In this document: positions 7,742 to 15,749 of the stretch, piece by piece
Numbering within the stretch: the stretch's first letter is position 1
Layout: each line of letters opens with the position of its first letter
Virus record (IMG/VR): IMGVR_UViG_3300032213_002060
Span: 1-49,373 of that record
Source of the DNA: a virus
Length of the DNA stretch: 49,373 nucleotides
Reading direction: 5' to 3' (one strand)
Program-made: the position numbers and the translations under genes
Notes under the pieces: generated by a model
The model's database searches: none
Told to the model about the DNA's origin: nothing
The model's input: the letters and a program-made list of their open reading frames with translations, nothing else

Positions 7742-8302
7742 TTATTTTTTTTTGTTTTTAGGTTTTCCTAACGTAGCTTTAGATATTTTTAATTTTGTTT
7801 CGGTACTACGTTTTTGACCTGTATTCTTCTGTACACGATTTTGTATAACATCTGCAGTCTGTTTACGTCCTTTTAGTTTTTCAGAAACTCCGGGGCGTTT
7901 ACATTTCAGTTTTTCTCGTGTAGCATCACTATGATGATATACGCCTTTTAATCCTTTGTTCCATGGAATTCGGCCTTTGTGCGATTCTGATAATTTTTGT
8001 CTCGTTTCGCGTGCCGGATTATACAATCCTTCTCCGCCAGCTGTTAAATTAACTAATGTCCCAGTACCTAAATCACGTCGGCCGTAATGTATAATTAATT
8101 CTTGTTCACGTTTACACGCATCTTCCCATAATAAACCATCTTCAATTATATCAACTCTATATTCGGTACTATTTACTATATTTTTCCAATGCTTGTTCCG
8201 AGACTGCAAACTATTCGCTCGTTTATATAAATCATCAGATCCAATTCCAATGTAAAATACTTCATTGGTATCAAGTCTAATATGTTTATATAAGTAAGCC
8301 AT
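7742..8302 (-). CDS. GIY-YIG homing endonuclease with NUMOD3-type repeats
   Basis: A 186-residue protein with an N-terminal GIY-YIG fold (YLYKHIRLDTNEVFYIGIG, then EQELIIHYGRRDLGTG and LVNLTAGGEG). It is followed by repeated DNA-binding segments of NUMOD3 type (TRQKLSESHKGRIPWNKGLKG, REKLKCKRPG, SEKLKGRKQT, KISKATLGKPKNKKK). It is a free-standing homing endonuclease inserted between the VWA gene and groEL. It differs in sequence from the copy at 2440-3156, so the two are separate acquisitions or old relatives. Its own promoter-like box is six bases upstream. Confidence 0.9.
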   Translation of the reverse strand: MAYLYKHIRLDTNEVFYIGIGSDDLYKRANSLQSRNKHWKNIVNSTEYRVDIIEDGLLWEDACKREQELIIHYGRRDLGTGTLVNLTAGGEGLYNPARETRQKLSESHKGRIPWNKGLKGVYHHSDATREKLKCKRPGVSEKLKGRKQTADVIQNRVQKNTGQKRSTETKLKISKATLGKPKNKKK

Positions 8303-8308
8303 TATAAT

Positions 8309-8317
8309 AATAAATAT
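8309..8317 (-). promoter_or_regulatory. Putative promoter box ATATTTATT
   Basis: The coding strand reads TGTATATTTATTATTATAATG, with the homing endonuclease ATG at the end, six bases after the box. It is a variant copy (AATAAATAT on the plus strand) and lies in an 18-base gap. Confidence 0.4.
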
Positions 8318-8320
8318 ACA

Positions 8321-10396
8321 TCATTTTGAAATTTCCAAGAATTTTGAGTTCATTGATTTAGCGATATCTGTCATATCGACTGGATTGATAAATGATGCGT
8401 CCGATCCGTACATTGTTCTAAAATTGTTTTGTGTACTTTCCGATAAATATGATTCGTATATAAAATAACTAATTATCGTAATACCCAAATCTCGAAATCC
8501 ATTAACAACTTTTTTAGTAAACCGAACACCATCATAACGATTAGCGACACCGGTTACACTTGTTGGCTCACCATCTGAATAATTAATAAAGATACACTCA
8601 TCTCCTTTAGCATCCTTTTTGATATCTTGTTCGATACTTTTAAATGCTATTCCCTCAGGTGTACATCCAAATGTATCTAGATACTTAAAGTATGTTTTAA
8701 TTTTATTCATTTTATCGTGTGCCGAATCATATGCATATATCGTAACAGCTTTTTCGGTATTACTTCCTACATTTTCAGTGCCACGAACTGATATCTGTAC
8801 TCGTATACCTGTCGTCATTGATGCTGCTTGTGCAATTGCTACTGCTGACGTAATTGCATTGCGAAACTTTTTTCCTGACATAGATCCGGATGCATCAATT
8901 GAAATATGAATAAAATAGTTTTTATAACGATCCGTTACGATGCGTTGAAATACATTAACATTTTGATATCCTAATTGCGATATCAATCTACGATCTATTT
9001 TCCCTGCAGTAAGCCGGGTTGTTTTTAAACTGCGATCCGAATTTCTTAGTTGCAACTTAGCACCTAAACGTTTTCCTAATAAGATGCCTCGGTTAACTGC
9101 ATTATCTGTGTTTACGATTTCTCTAGCTGAATACGTTGGATTAACGGGATCAAGTACTTTTTGCCCCGATGCGTATTCATAAGAATATGACGCAAACAAT
9201 GATGGTATACTTTGAATAATACTCGGAGTTATTTTTTTGATAACAACCGTAGTTACAGGGCATCCAACGCCTCCGTCATCGGTGTATACCATTCTAGTTT
9301 CTGTACCCGATTCTTTAATTGCTTCAACAATCTTAGCATCTGACTTTGACAAACGACCTGTCTTTTTAACGTTATCTCTTAAGAAATCTCGTTGTGCTTC
9401 AATAGCCTTTTCTAGTTTATCTTGTTCTTTTTTAGAAAGTGATGTCTGATCTGATGATTCTTGTGCATCTGATGGATCAAAATCCATATCATTGTCATCA
9501 GAATACATATCACTATCATCAGTATCATTATCTAAATCTGCAAAAGATCCGTTACCTTGTCCCGGCGTTGATCCTGATTCACTTGTGTCATTAGATGAAT
9601 CTGATACATTAGCTTCTACTTCCGCTTCATTAACTGCTGTCTTTATTACTTTATAAACTTCACACGCCACATCCAATGCATCTAAAGTTGTCTTAAGACG
9701 ATTGATGTTTCTTAAATCAATAAGATTCCATATGGTTCGAAGCTGTGTTAATGAATCTAATTTTCTATTTGAATTAGTAAAGTTAATGATATGAAACAAA
9801 TAACAATCAAAATCTTCATTGGTTTTTTCTCCAACTAACAATGCCTTATCGATAACTTTGTCATTGAAATACTTGTTATACATTGCTTCATAATACATAC
9901 GGTATCCCGGAGCATTAGTATAAATTTTATAATCGATTCTACGATCCTCAATCCAATTTAATAAATCTTTGATTATCCTAAAGTCTGATTCTTTCATATC
10001 CATATCCGGATCTAAACCTCGCATACGAACGTGATTACCAAATTTTGAATTGCTTAATCGAGTTGCACCTTCGAACAAAGAAAAATCTGTGAATGCAATA
10101 TGCGACCCTTCATGCAATGCTAATCCTACAGCAGAATCAAAATTCTTATCTTCTAATTTAGTACCGATGACAACTTTCTTGCCGTCTGTGTAACTAGAAT
10201 CATTGCTTTGAAATACTACGGGAATTTGTTGACCTGTAACAATATTAACGAAGTTACCAATTGCTCTTTGTGCAGCTGCTAACTTTGTATAATCATGTTT
10301 GCTACCGTTACGGAACGATGTATCAAAATCTTCTCGTAACCAAAAGCTAGATGCTTGACGATTTTCATAACCCTTAAAGCCAAAGTCTTTTTTCAT
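8321..10396 (-). CDS. VWA-domain protein with HExxH-like motif (MoxR partner, CobT-like)
   Basis: A 691-residue protein. The N-terminal half has ALHEGSHIAFTD at residues 93-104, a zinc-peptidase-like HEGSH. The middle is an acidic low-complexity linker (Asp, Ser, Asn rich, residues about 265-320). The C-terminal part is a von Willebrand A domain with the MIDAS motif DASGSMSG near residue 500, and later NYSDGEPTS. It lies downstream of a MoxR-type AAA+ ATPase, a pairing typical of metal-insertion or protein-remodelling complexes and also seen in marine T4-like phages, where the genes are often labelled cobS and cobT. It has its own promoter-like box after a terminator. Whether the HEGSH motif is catalytic is unknown. 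Confidence 0.8.
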   Translation of the reverse strand: MKKDFGFKGYENRQASSFWLREDFDTSFRNGSKHDYTKLAAAQRAIGNFVNIVTGQQIPVVFQSNDSSYTDGKKVVIGTKLEDKNFDSAVGLALHEGSHIAFTDFSLFEGATRLSNSKFGNHVRMRGLDPDMDMKESDFRIIKDLLNWIEDRRIDYKIYTNAPGYRMYYEAMYNKYFNDKVIDKALLVGEKTNEDFDCYLFHIINFTNSNRKLDSLTQLRTIWNLIDLRNINRLKTTLDALDVACEVYKVIKTAVNEAEVEANVSDSSNDTSESGSTPGQGNGSFADLDNDTDDSDMYSDDNDMDFDPSDAQESSDQTSLSKKEQDKLEKAIEAQRDFLRDNVKKTGRLSKSDAKIVEAIKESGTETRMVYTDDGGVGCPVTTVVIKKITPSIIQSIPSLFASYSYEYASGQKVLDPVNPTYSAREIVNTDNAVNRGILLGKRLGAKLQLRNSDRSLKTTRLTAGKIDRRLISQLGYQNVNVFQRIVTDRYKNYFIHISIDASGSMSGKKFRNAITSAVAIAQAASMTTGIRVQISVRGTENVGSNTEKAVTIYAYDSAHDKMNKIKTYFKYLDTFGCTPEGIAFKSIEQDIKKDAKGDECIFINYSDGEPTSVTGVANRYDGVRFTKKVVNGFRDLGITIISYFIYESYLSESTQNNFRTMYGSDASFINPVDMTDIAKSMNSKFLEISK

Positions 10397-10414
10397 ATCT
10401 CAATTATTTTATAT

Positions 10415-10423
10415 TATAAATAT
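10415..10423 (-). promoter_or_regulatory. Putative promoter box ATATTTATA before VWA gene
   Basis: The coding strand reads CTTATATTTATAATATAAAA, 18 bases before the VWA gene start. It lies just downstream of the intrinsic terminator that closes the MoxR gene, which supports a new transcript starting here. Confidence 0.6.
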
Positions 10424-10451
10424 AAGAAATTTTTCAGTATGATCCAACCAA

Positions 10452-10522
10452 AAAGTTAAAAAAATGGAGCTGGTTCACACTAACCGTTATGCCTAATCAG
10501 GTTAAACGGCTCACTCCATTTT
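10452..10522 (-). terminator. Intrinsic terminator with an unusually long structured loop
   Basis: On the coding strand AAAATGGAG (10522-10514) pairs with CTCCATTTT (10469-10461), followed by a T-run (TTTTTTTAACTTTTT). The 44-base loop can itself form smaller stems: CCGTT with AACGG, TAACC with GGTTA, and CCT with AGG around AATC. Some of these exclude one another. It begins 18 bases after the MoxR stop. It is probably a terminator; the internal pairing could also indicate a small structured RNA. Confidence 0.7.
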
Positions 10523-10540
10523 CGAGCTATGAAAAAGATT

Positions 10541-11680
10541 TTAAAATGGAATTGATTCTGATGAAGTATCATTTCCTGTATTGAAAATATCTTGTTCGGC
10601 GGTTGCCATATGTTTCTGAATAATTTGTTTTACAAATGTTCTTTCTGAATCCGCTCCTCCCGATGCATCGAAGAAAGGCAATATTGCTACTTCAGATGCA
10701 TCGGAAAGCGTAAATCCATCTGCTAACAATTCACATACGCGCACCGTCATACGAGTGGATATCATGGTAGTTAGCTTACCGGTTTCAGATCTCCATTCTT
10801 TACGGGTAGAATCTGCAATGTCTGCTACTGCATGAATCAAATCTGCAGATACTTTGTTGCTATAACGCTTTGCTAACAATGCTTCTTCTCGTTCTAAAGT
10901 CAAAATGTCTACTTCGATAATTTCAAAACGATCCATCAAGGCACGGTCTAATACTCTCGTTGATGTATATTCGGTACCTATGTTTGCAGTTGCAATAAAT
11001 GATACTCCTGATGCTACTTGGATTGTAGGCGAATCAATATCTTCATCTAATCTTAAATAGCGTTGACCTTCATCTAATACTGTCATTAAGATATTCCATG
11101 CCTCGGGATGCGCACGAGATAATTCATCTAAAAGAATAACTGCATTCTCCGTTTGAATTGCTTTCACAAATGAAGATTCATCAAAGGTAGTCTCTCCGGA
11201 TTTGAAATGCGTGTTACCAATAAGAGTGGCTCTAGGATCTTGAGTTGCACCTAGGTTAAAATAAAAGAAAGGACGATCCGTTGCTTGAGGAAGTGCCTTT
11301 GCTGCTTGAGTCTTACCGCAACCTGCAGGACCAACCATCATGATGTTCTTGCCCCGAACTGCTGACCGTACAAGATACTTCCATTTGATGTCGGACATCT
11401 CTAAATCATTTGGTTTGATGTTAGCGGCATTTGTGATAAGAGCCATTGCAGCATCCATCTCCGCAGGTTGAACTTGAGTTTCAATTATTGTTCGTTCGGC
11501 GGGAATTTCTGATAAGTCTATTTGACGAGCTCGGCCCGTGTCTTCATCAAATGCTAATGCTTTGCCATTCTTAACCGCAGCTTTAATCATTACATCTCGG
11601 AACAATGCACTAATGTCTAATCCTGTTCCTACTTCAAATACCGTGTTATCGGTAATTGTACCAAAAATTTTCTTTTTCAT
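10541..11680 (-). CDS. MoxR-family AAA+ ATPase (CobS-like)
   Basis: A 379-residue ATPase. The Walker A motif GPAGCGKT is at residues 117-124, Walker B VILLDE at 181-186, and sensor and arginine-finger regions follow (IATANIGTEYTSTRVLDRALMDRFE). This organisation is that of MoxR/CobS proteins, which form hexamers and remodel client proteins together with a VWA partner. The partner gene is next in the transcript direction. It is preceded by an ATATTTATA box and followed by a terminator, so it may be monocistronic. The N-terminal 100 residues are not recognised. Confidence 0.88.
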   Translation of the reverse strand: MKKKIFGTITDNTVFEVGTGLDISALFRDVMIKAAVKNGKALAFDEDTGRARQIDLSEIPAERTIIETQVQPAEMDAAMALITNAANIKPNDLEMSDIKWKYLVRSAVRGKNIMMVGPAGCGKTQAAKALPQATDRPFFYFNLGATQDPRATLIGNTHFKSGETTFDESSFVKAIQTENAVILLDELSRAHPEAWNILMTVLDEGQRYLRLDEDIDSPTIQVASGVSFIATANIGTEYTSTRVLDRALMDRFEIIEVDILTLEREEALLAKRYSNKVSADLIHAVADIADSTRKEWRSETGKLTTMISTRMTVRVCELLADGFTLSDASEVAILPFFDASGGADSERTFVKQIIQKHMATAEQDIFNTGNDTSSESIPF

Positions 11681-11696
11681 AACTCATTTTTTATAC

Positions 11697-11705
11697 TATA
11701 AATAT
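11697..11705 (-). promoter_or_regulatory. Putative promoter box ATATTTATA before MoxR gene
   Basis: The coding strand reads CATTATATTTATAGTATAAAA, 16 bases before the ATG, with TTTG about 20 bases upstream (TTTGTACAAA, itself palindromic). The gap holds nothing else. Confidence 0.55.
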
Positions 11706-11730
11706 AATGAATTATTTGTACAAATCCAAA

Positions 11731-12831
11731 TTATTTGATAACTTTTTTCATGGTACCATCATCATAAATTTCAATATAAATGCCAGTACTGGAAAAATTT
11801 TCTGGATATACTTCTTGGCCTCGAAGGTTTATTATTTTTACAATTTTACGTGTTTTATCACTATTGTCAATTGCTATTGGACCATATTCCGTAATAATTC
11901 CATCATTATCATGTTGAAATAATTTATAGTAATTAATACATGGATCATATGTTTTGTCTGTTTCGGTGTAATCTATTAATATCGTGCTGTTGCCTGCTGC
12001 CGGAGTAATTGTGATAATGTCAGCATCGGTAAAGTTACCTGATTGGCTTCTATGTAATGTGTAATGAGACGAATTATGTTCTGAGGCAGTTTGCCATTTT
12101 AATACGTTAACACCATCTACATTTACACCATCAAAATAAGTTAGCTCAACCGGGAGTGGAGCTGGTGTTACATCTAGCAACTCTATATTGTCAATCCACC
12201 ACTCTTCGCCTGCTGAGTTGACTCTACAAAATATATCAATAGCAACTTGTGTGAAGCCTGTTTGTAGATTTAACATAACCATCGATGGAGCTGTAGTCGT
12301 AATACCTGCAGGTACTTGATATATATCTCCGGCTGGTGCTGCTGAGTTTGTGAAAGTGCCATTCGCGGTATGAAATATAGTTCCTGTGCTAGCATATGTC
12401 CATTGTGCATTGCTATTTCCTGTTATACGTAGCTGCGATATAAAAGTGGTACCACCATTTGTTGATACCTGTATTTCAATTAAGTCTGCCACATCCACTC
12501 CCCGAGTCGTTGCGGTAGTAGCTGAAAACGTACGAGATGATAATCGGAATTTCAATTGATATTGTTTTGCCGGATCTAATCCAGTTACATTAGGTAAAGA
12601 ATACCAGTCTTGCTCATTAGCAGATGTTCCAGTACCAGTACCGTATAACACGGCACTAAGTGTGGGCGTAACAGATGCATTAGTAAACCATCCAGCAGTA
12701 AGTGCAGGAGTCCACCATCCGGCTGTTGCATACCCGGCAGAGAAGGTTTCCATATAGTCATATTGAATAACTGTCTGAGGTTTGCTGCATAATGATATCA
12801 TTACTGCTAACAATAGTAATATTCTATTCAT
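11731..12831 (-). CDS. Secreted protein with T9SS type A C-terminal sorting domain
   Basis: The frame is open from 12909, but the credible start is the ATG at 12831, giving 366 residues with a Sec signal peptide (MNRILLLLAVMISLCSKPQ). The first two thirds form a beta-rich jelly-roll-like region (DYMETFSAGYATAGWW, later EEWWIDNIELLDVTPAPLPV) as in secreted Bacteroidota enzymes and adhesins. The last 75 residues match the type A Por-secretion domain: KIINLRGQEV, then GIYIEIYDDGTMKKVIK. The sequence LPVELTYFDG followed by VLKWQTASEHNSSHYTLHRS is the common linker before that domain. The product is predicted to cross the outer membrane through the host T9SS and be anchored or released. No catalytic domain is recognised. 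Confidence 0.85.
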   Translation of the reverse strand: MNRILLLLAVMISLCSKPQTVIQYDYMETFSAGYATAGWWTPALTAGWFTNASVTPTLSAVLYGTGTGTSANEQDWYSLPNVTGLDPAKQYQLKFRLSSRTFSATTATTRGVDVADLIEIQVSTNGGTTFISQLRITGNSNAQWTYASTGTIFHTANGTFTNSAAPAGDIYQVPAGITTTAPSMVMLNLQTGFTQVAIDIFCRVNSAGEEWWIDNIELLDVTPAPLPVELTYFDGVNVDGVNVLKWQTASEHNSSHYTLHRSQSGNFTDADIITITPAAGNSTILIDYTETDKTYDPCINYYKLFQHDNDGIITEYGPIAIDNSDKTRKIVKIINLRGQEVYPENFSSTGIYIEIYDDGTMKKVIK

Positions 12832-12976
12832 AGTTTGTTTTTTGGTGTTTTTGTTTACGAGTATATACTTTTTTAGATTGTTGGGCTCTTTGCACGAACC
12901 GGCCATCAAAATAACCTTGTTCGAGTTGAGACTTTCTGCTAGCTCCTAAATTAATCTTTAGAATTTGAGTCTTCAT
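12824..12976 (-). CDS. Small basic hypothetical protein (50 aa)
   Basis: A strongly basic reading frame, MKTQILKINLGASRKSQLEQ onward, ending RKQKHQKTNYE. The open frame extends to an ATG at 13009, but the Met at 12976 reduces overlap with the upstream gene and gives a more natural N-terminus. Its stop overlaps the start of the type A secreted protein by eight bases. Highly charged and probably nucleic-acid associated or disordered; function unknown. Confidence 0.45.
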   Translation of the reverse strand: MKTQILKINLGASRKSQLEQGYFDGRFVQRAQQSKKVYTRKQKHQKTNYE

Positions 12977-13133
12977 AACGTGACATGGTTTGTTGGAATG
13001 CAACTTCATATGCTCCAGCTAAATTATGTGGATGATGTCGTTGTATCTGTTTAACTGTGTCAAACACTTCTTCATGTATGCCATATGCATACGCTTCCAT
13101 CATGATTTCTTCGATTCGATCCGCCATTTCCAT
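12951..13133 (-). CDS. Small acidic hypothetical protein (60 aa)
   Basis: A 60-residue protein starting MEMADRIEEIMMEAYAYGIH, helical by composition, with histidines in the middle (IQRHHPHNLAGAYEVAF). AGGAAT lies just upstream of the ATG. Similar short helical proteins are common in T4-like phages of marine bacteria, but no function is known. It is followed by the basic 50-residue frame with a 26-base overlap. Confidence 0.55.
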   Translation of the reverse strand: MEMADRIEEIMMEAYAYGIHEEVFDTVKQIQRHHPHNLAGAYEVAFQQTMSRYEDSNSKD

Positions 13134-13169
13134 ATTCCTATTATAATAATTAAAAGTTAAAATTCCAAA

Positions 13170-13610
13170 TTACCAGTTTCTACAAGACCAATATCTTGCT
13201 TTCCATCTAGGACCTGGAGTTTCACAACGGTGTCTAGCTCTAAATGAACGTCTACGTGCGGGATTGCTTTTGCGTATTCTCATATTAGGATCTCCGAAGT
13301 TAACCTTTACAACGTTGCCTTTATCATTTTTAACGTAGACTTTAAACTTCTTTACATCACCGCGCATTGGTTTACCTAATTTAACCTTGCGTCCTCTGTA
13401 TTCTGATTCATTAAGTCCTGGCTGGATTACATCGATATAGTCTTCTTCTGTTACAGAACGTTTGATGTATTCAATTAAACATTCTGAACAATATCCTTCT
13501 GCTTCATTAATTGGAACGCAATTAGGAACTTTACGTCCACCTTTCTTTTTCATTCCAATCATTTCATATCCAGACCAACATGGATCGGATTCATCAATAT
13601 ACATTTTCAT
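13170..13610 (-). CDS. Conserved T4-like phage protein with Cys-rich ends
   Basis: A 146-residue protein. The N-terminus has DPCWSGYEMIGMKKKGGRKV, then CVPI and YCSECLIEYI. The C-terminus is strongly basic with FRARHRCETPGPRWKARYWS, then C and a terminal W. I recall this layout from hypothetical proteins of marine T4-like phages; its function is not established. The central segment VKLGKPMRGDVKKFKVYVKN with VVKVNFGDPNMRI is compatible with a small beta domain. The cysteines at both ends could bind zinc. It overlaps the stop of the metallopeptidase-like gene by one base and is likely co-expressed with the virion-associated genes upstream. Confidence 0.7.
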   Translation of the reverse strand: MKMYIDESDPCWSGYEMIGMKKKGGRKVPNCVPINEAEGYCSECLIEYIKRSVTEEDYIDVIQPGLNESEYRGRKVKLGKPMRGDVKKFKVYVKNDKGNVVKVNFGDPNMRIRKSNPARRRSFRARHRCETPGPRWKARYWSCRNW

Positions 13611-14359
13611 TACAACTCCTGTCGTATTCCTAATTTAGGGAGATATGTTCTCCAAGTATTTATTATTTGAGTTTTATCATCTGCAGTGATTGTGTTGTTA
13701 GAAACCCATATGTTTAAGTATTCATCAACAACTTTTGCAAATGGCTGTTTACTTTTTTTGGCTTTAAAATATAAACCCTGAATCATTGCCGGGGTTTCTT
13801 TAGGTAACGTAAAATATCTAGATGGAGGAAGTTGTCCGCTATTTATTTTTTTACGCATTGCTTGGTCGGAAGGAATATATTTACTATCAATTGTATTCCA
13901 TCCTGACTGTGTTGTATGTTCAATTTCATGTCGAAGAACATCACGAAGCTGCATTGCTACTTCGTTTAATATTTTAGGATAATCTGCCGGATCAATTTCG
14001 AATCTGATTTCAATTAACGGCATATCTTCAGCTTGACGTTTAGTTTCATTGTAAGCATCTCCTCCGAATCGAAAATCATCAAATCCTTCAATCCATTGAA
14101 CTTTAAGTTGCAAATAAAAATCTAATGGTATCTGAGTGTTTTCTATTTCCTCAAAATAAATGTGTCGGAATTCGTTGTCATTATCAATATTGGGTACTTG
14201 GTCAGCTCGTTTAAAATATATTTTCTGTCCTGAAAATTCTCCGTTTGGATTCGATACTGACGAATAACTGTCTTTAATAATTGTTAATAGCTTTCTAGAT
14301 AGTTCGGTAACTATACTATCATATCGACCTTCAATTATCAATGTTTTTAAGGATATCAT
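13610..14359 (-). CDS. Putative virion metallopeptidase-like protein with capsid-targeting-like N-terminus
   Basis: A 249-residue protein beginning MISLKTLIIEGRYDS. The first ten residues, ending I-I-E, resemble the short N-terminal peptide that T4 removes from internal head proteins (prohead protease cuts after L/I-x-E). An HExxH motif lies in LRDVLRHEIEHTTQSGWN, with acidic residues further on, as in small metallopeptidases. It could be packaged in the head and injected. The promoter-like box ends four bases before the ATG. The catalytic assignment rests on the motif alone. Confidence 0.6.
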   Translation of the reverse strand: MISLKTLIIEGRYDSIVTELSRKLLTIIKDSYSSVSNPNGEFSGQKIYFKRADQVPNIDNDNEFRHIYFEEIENTQIPLDFYLQLKVQWIEGFDDFRFGGDAYNETKRQAEDMPLIEIRFEIDPADYPKILNEVAMQLRDVLRHEIEHTTQSGWNTIDSKYIPSDQAMRKKINSGQLPPSRYFTLPKETPAMIQGLYFKAKKSKQPFAKVVDEYLNIWVSNNTITADDKTQIINTWRTYLPKLGIRQEL

Positions 14360-14363
14360 CTAT

Positions 14364-14372
14364 TATAAATAT
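14364..14372 (-). promoter_or_regulatory. Putative promoter box ATATTTATA
   Basis: The coding strand reads ATTAATATTTATAATAGATG, where the last ATG is the start of the HExxH protein, only four bases after the box. The box also overlaps the stop codon of the HNH gene. Confidence 0.45.
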
Positions 14373-14923
14373 TAATCTAATAGATTATAGTTCCAAAAAA
14401 TTTCCTTTTCTTTATTAAATGGATTTCCTGTTTGCTGATAATAGCAATTCAAACAAAGCATCTGCAAATTTTCTATTCGATGATTAGTAACGTCCCCATC
14501 TAGATGATCTAATAACAAAGGTACTGTGTCATCAGTTATTCTTCGTTCATCATATCCGCAAGAATTACATTTTTCTTCAAGTATAGCTAGTGCAAGTAGT
14601 CGATTACGTAGTTTCCATTCTGGATAATTAGGATATTGTCCTTCTAATATTTTTTCGATGCTATACATCCCCGATGTAGCTCGGGGAGTATCTTTTGAAA
14701 TACCAACGCCGGCTTGGTTAGTATGCAAATCATATAATGTCTTTCCTGATTCAGAATCAACATACATCTTAGCATACTTTTTATATGTGGTAAATGATAC
14801 TTTTAAAAATCTTGCCGCCTCAGCATTAGATTTGGTATTAGACATTGCATATCGTATATCAGACTCGGGTAGATCATATGAAGACCTACCACGACCATAA
14901 ACATACTTATACTGTTGGCTCAT
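14372..14923 (-). CDS. HNH endonuclease-like protein
   Basis: A 183-residue protein. The C-terminal half has an HNH nuclease fold with zinc-binding cysteines: EEKCNSCGYDERR, then LLLDHLDGDVTNHRIENLQM and LCLNCYYQQTGN. The N-terminal half has a helix-turn-helix-like region (TKSNAEAARFLKVSFTTYKKYAK) for DNA recognition. It may be a mobile HNH endonuclease or a phage nuclease with a fixed job. It sits between presumed virion genes with a one-base overlap upstream, and shows no separate promoter box at its start. Confidence 0.8.
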   Translation of the reverse strand: MSQQYKYVYGRGRSSYDLPESDIRYAMSNTKSNAEAARFLKVSFTTYKKYAKMYVDSESGKTLYDLHTNQAGVGISKDTPRATSGMYSIEKILEGQYPNYPEWKLRNRLLALAILEEKCNSCGYDERRITDDTVPLLLDHLDGDVTNHRIENLQMLCLNCYYQQTGNPFNKEKEIFWNYNLLD

Positions 14924-15309
14924 TAATATACACCTTTTTTTCTTAAATCTAAAATTGCATGTTTTGGAAATACTTTGTCCTCAAACATTTGTTTCATTTC
15001 ATCTTTAAATTTAGACGTAAAGTCTACGAATGTTGCTGGATACAATCCGCTACGTTGTTTTACTTCATCATACCATGTAGAGTAAATTGGATATGCATCA
15101 TCAAACCGATCTGCATCTGTACGTGTATTCCAATATTCAAGTTGGTCTTTAAGTGGCCACAAATTAATAGGAATCGATGGATCTTTTCTACGTGCCGGTA
15201 GTCTAGGTTGATTTTTTTCTCGATTTGAATTTTTAGTAATAAACTTATCCATCAAGTTTATTGATCTGTCTTTTGGAGATTCTCCAGAGTGTGCTGATTT
15301 TCTGCCCAT
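14923..15309 (-). CDS. Hypothetical protein (128 aa)
   Basis: A 128-residue protein with a basic, probably disordered N-terminus (MGRKSAHSGESPKDRS, then RLPARRKDP) and an aromatic-rich centre (LWPLKDQLEYWNTRTDADRF, YSTWYDEVKQRSGLY). No family is recognised. It overlaps the HNH gene by one base and follows the 57-residue gene by three bases, so it lies in the same transcript as clpS. Confidence 0.55.
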   Translation of the reverse strand: MGRKSAHSGESPKDRSINLMDKFITKNSNREKNQPRLPARRKDPSIPINLWPLKDQLEYWNTRTDADRFDDAYPIYSTWYDEVKQRSGLYPATFVDFTSKFKDEMKQMFEDKVFPKHAILDLRKKGVY

Positions 15310-15312
15310 AAC

Positions 15313-15486
15313 TTATTTTGTTTGTTCTGTTAAAATAACTATTTGTTTCCAAGCATCTTCTGCTTTGTATATATATTTTTTAAATTCCAAAATATTTTGT
15401 TCTTCTCGAGCTTCAATAGCTTTTTTCATGTTTCTATGAAACTTTGCATGTAACAATGCAATTTTAAATTTACGTAACCAATTCAT
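15313..15486 (-). CDS. Small helical hypothetical protein (57 aa)
   Basis: A 57-residue protein starting MNWLRKFKIALLHAKFHRNM and ending WKQIVILTEQTK. It is almost wholly helical and amphipathic, with alternating Lys and Glu. Its ATG overlaps the clpS stop as ATGA, a strong sign of translational coupling. It is not recognised; a partner or modulator role beside ClpS is only a guess from position. Confidence 0.6.
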   Translation of the reverse strand: MNWLRKFKIALLHAKFHRNMKKAIEAREEQNILEFKKYIYKAEDAWKQIVILTEQTK

Positions 15487-15749
15487 AATTTTTTATACTT
15501 AGATATACTAACAGTTAATTGATATGATTGCAATTCTTCAAATACCGATTCGCATTCTTCATATGAATCTACAAATATAGAACATTGAAGTTTAGTATGA
15601 ACCAAATGCGCGCATTGAGCTGATTGAATATAACTATGTCCGCAAGTCTGCATTAAACAATCAATCACATAGTCAAATGTATTAACATCATCATTGTGCA
15701 ATATAACTTGCCATTTACCCCGTTTATTCGTTGACTGTTTTTTGGACAT
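15483..15749 (-). CDS. clpS: ClpS-like protease adaptor
   Basis: An 88-residue protein with the ClpS core: WQVILHNDDVNTFDYVIDCL (the NDD motif that contacts the N-terminal residue of substrates), then YIQSAQCAHLVHTKLQCSIF (ClpA-binding helix region) and FEELQSYQLTVSI. Bacterial ClpS delivers N-end-rule substrates to ClpAP. It is slightly shorter than typical family members, with a short basic N-terminal tail. It is followed by a coupled 57-residue gene and preceded by a UVR-motif-like small protein overlapping it by 26 bases. In a phage it could steer host proteolysis. Confidence 0.88.
   Translation of the reverse strand: MSKKQSTNKRGKWQVILHNDDVNTFDYVIDCLMQTCGHSYIQSAQCAHLVHTKLQCSIFVDSYEECESVFEELQSYQLTVSISKYKKL

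Noticed and set aside
10461-10522. A tRNA-like or riboswitch-like element.
   Set aside because: The 62-base element is too short for a tRNA, and neither strand shows a T-loop, anticodon arm or CCA-type end. No known riboswitch consensus was recognised. It is kept as a structured terminator.
12832-12909. A longer N-terminus for the type A sorting-domain protein.
   Set aside because: The extra 26 residues are hydrophilic and precede a normal signal peptide, and they overlap the upstream small gene. The Met at 12831 is the natural start.
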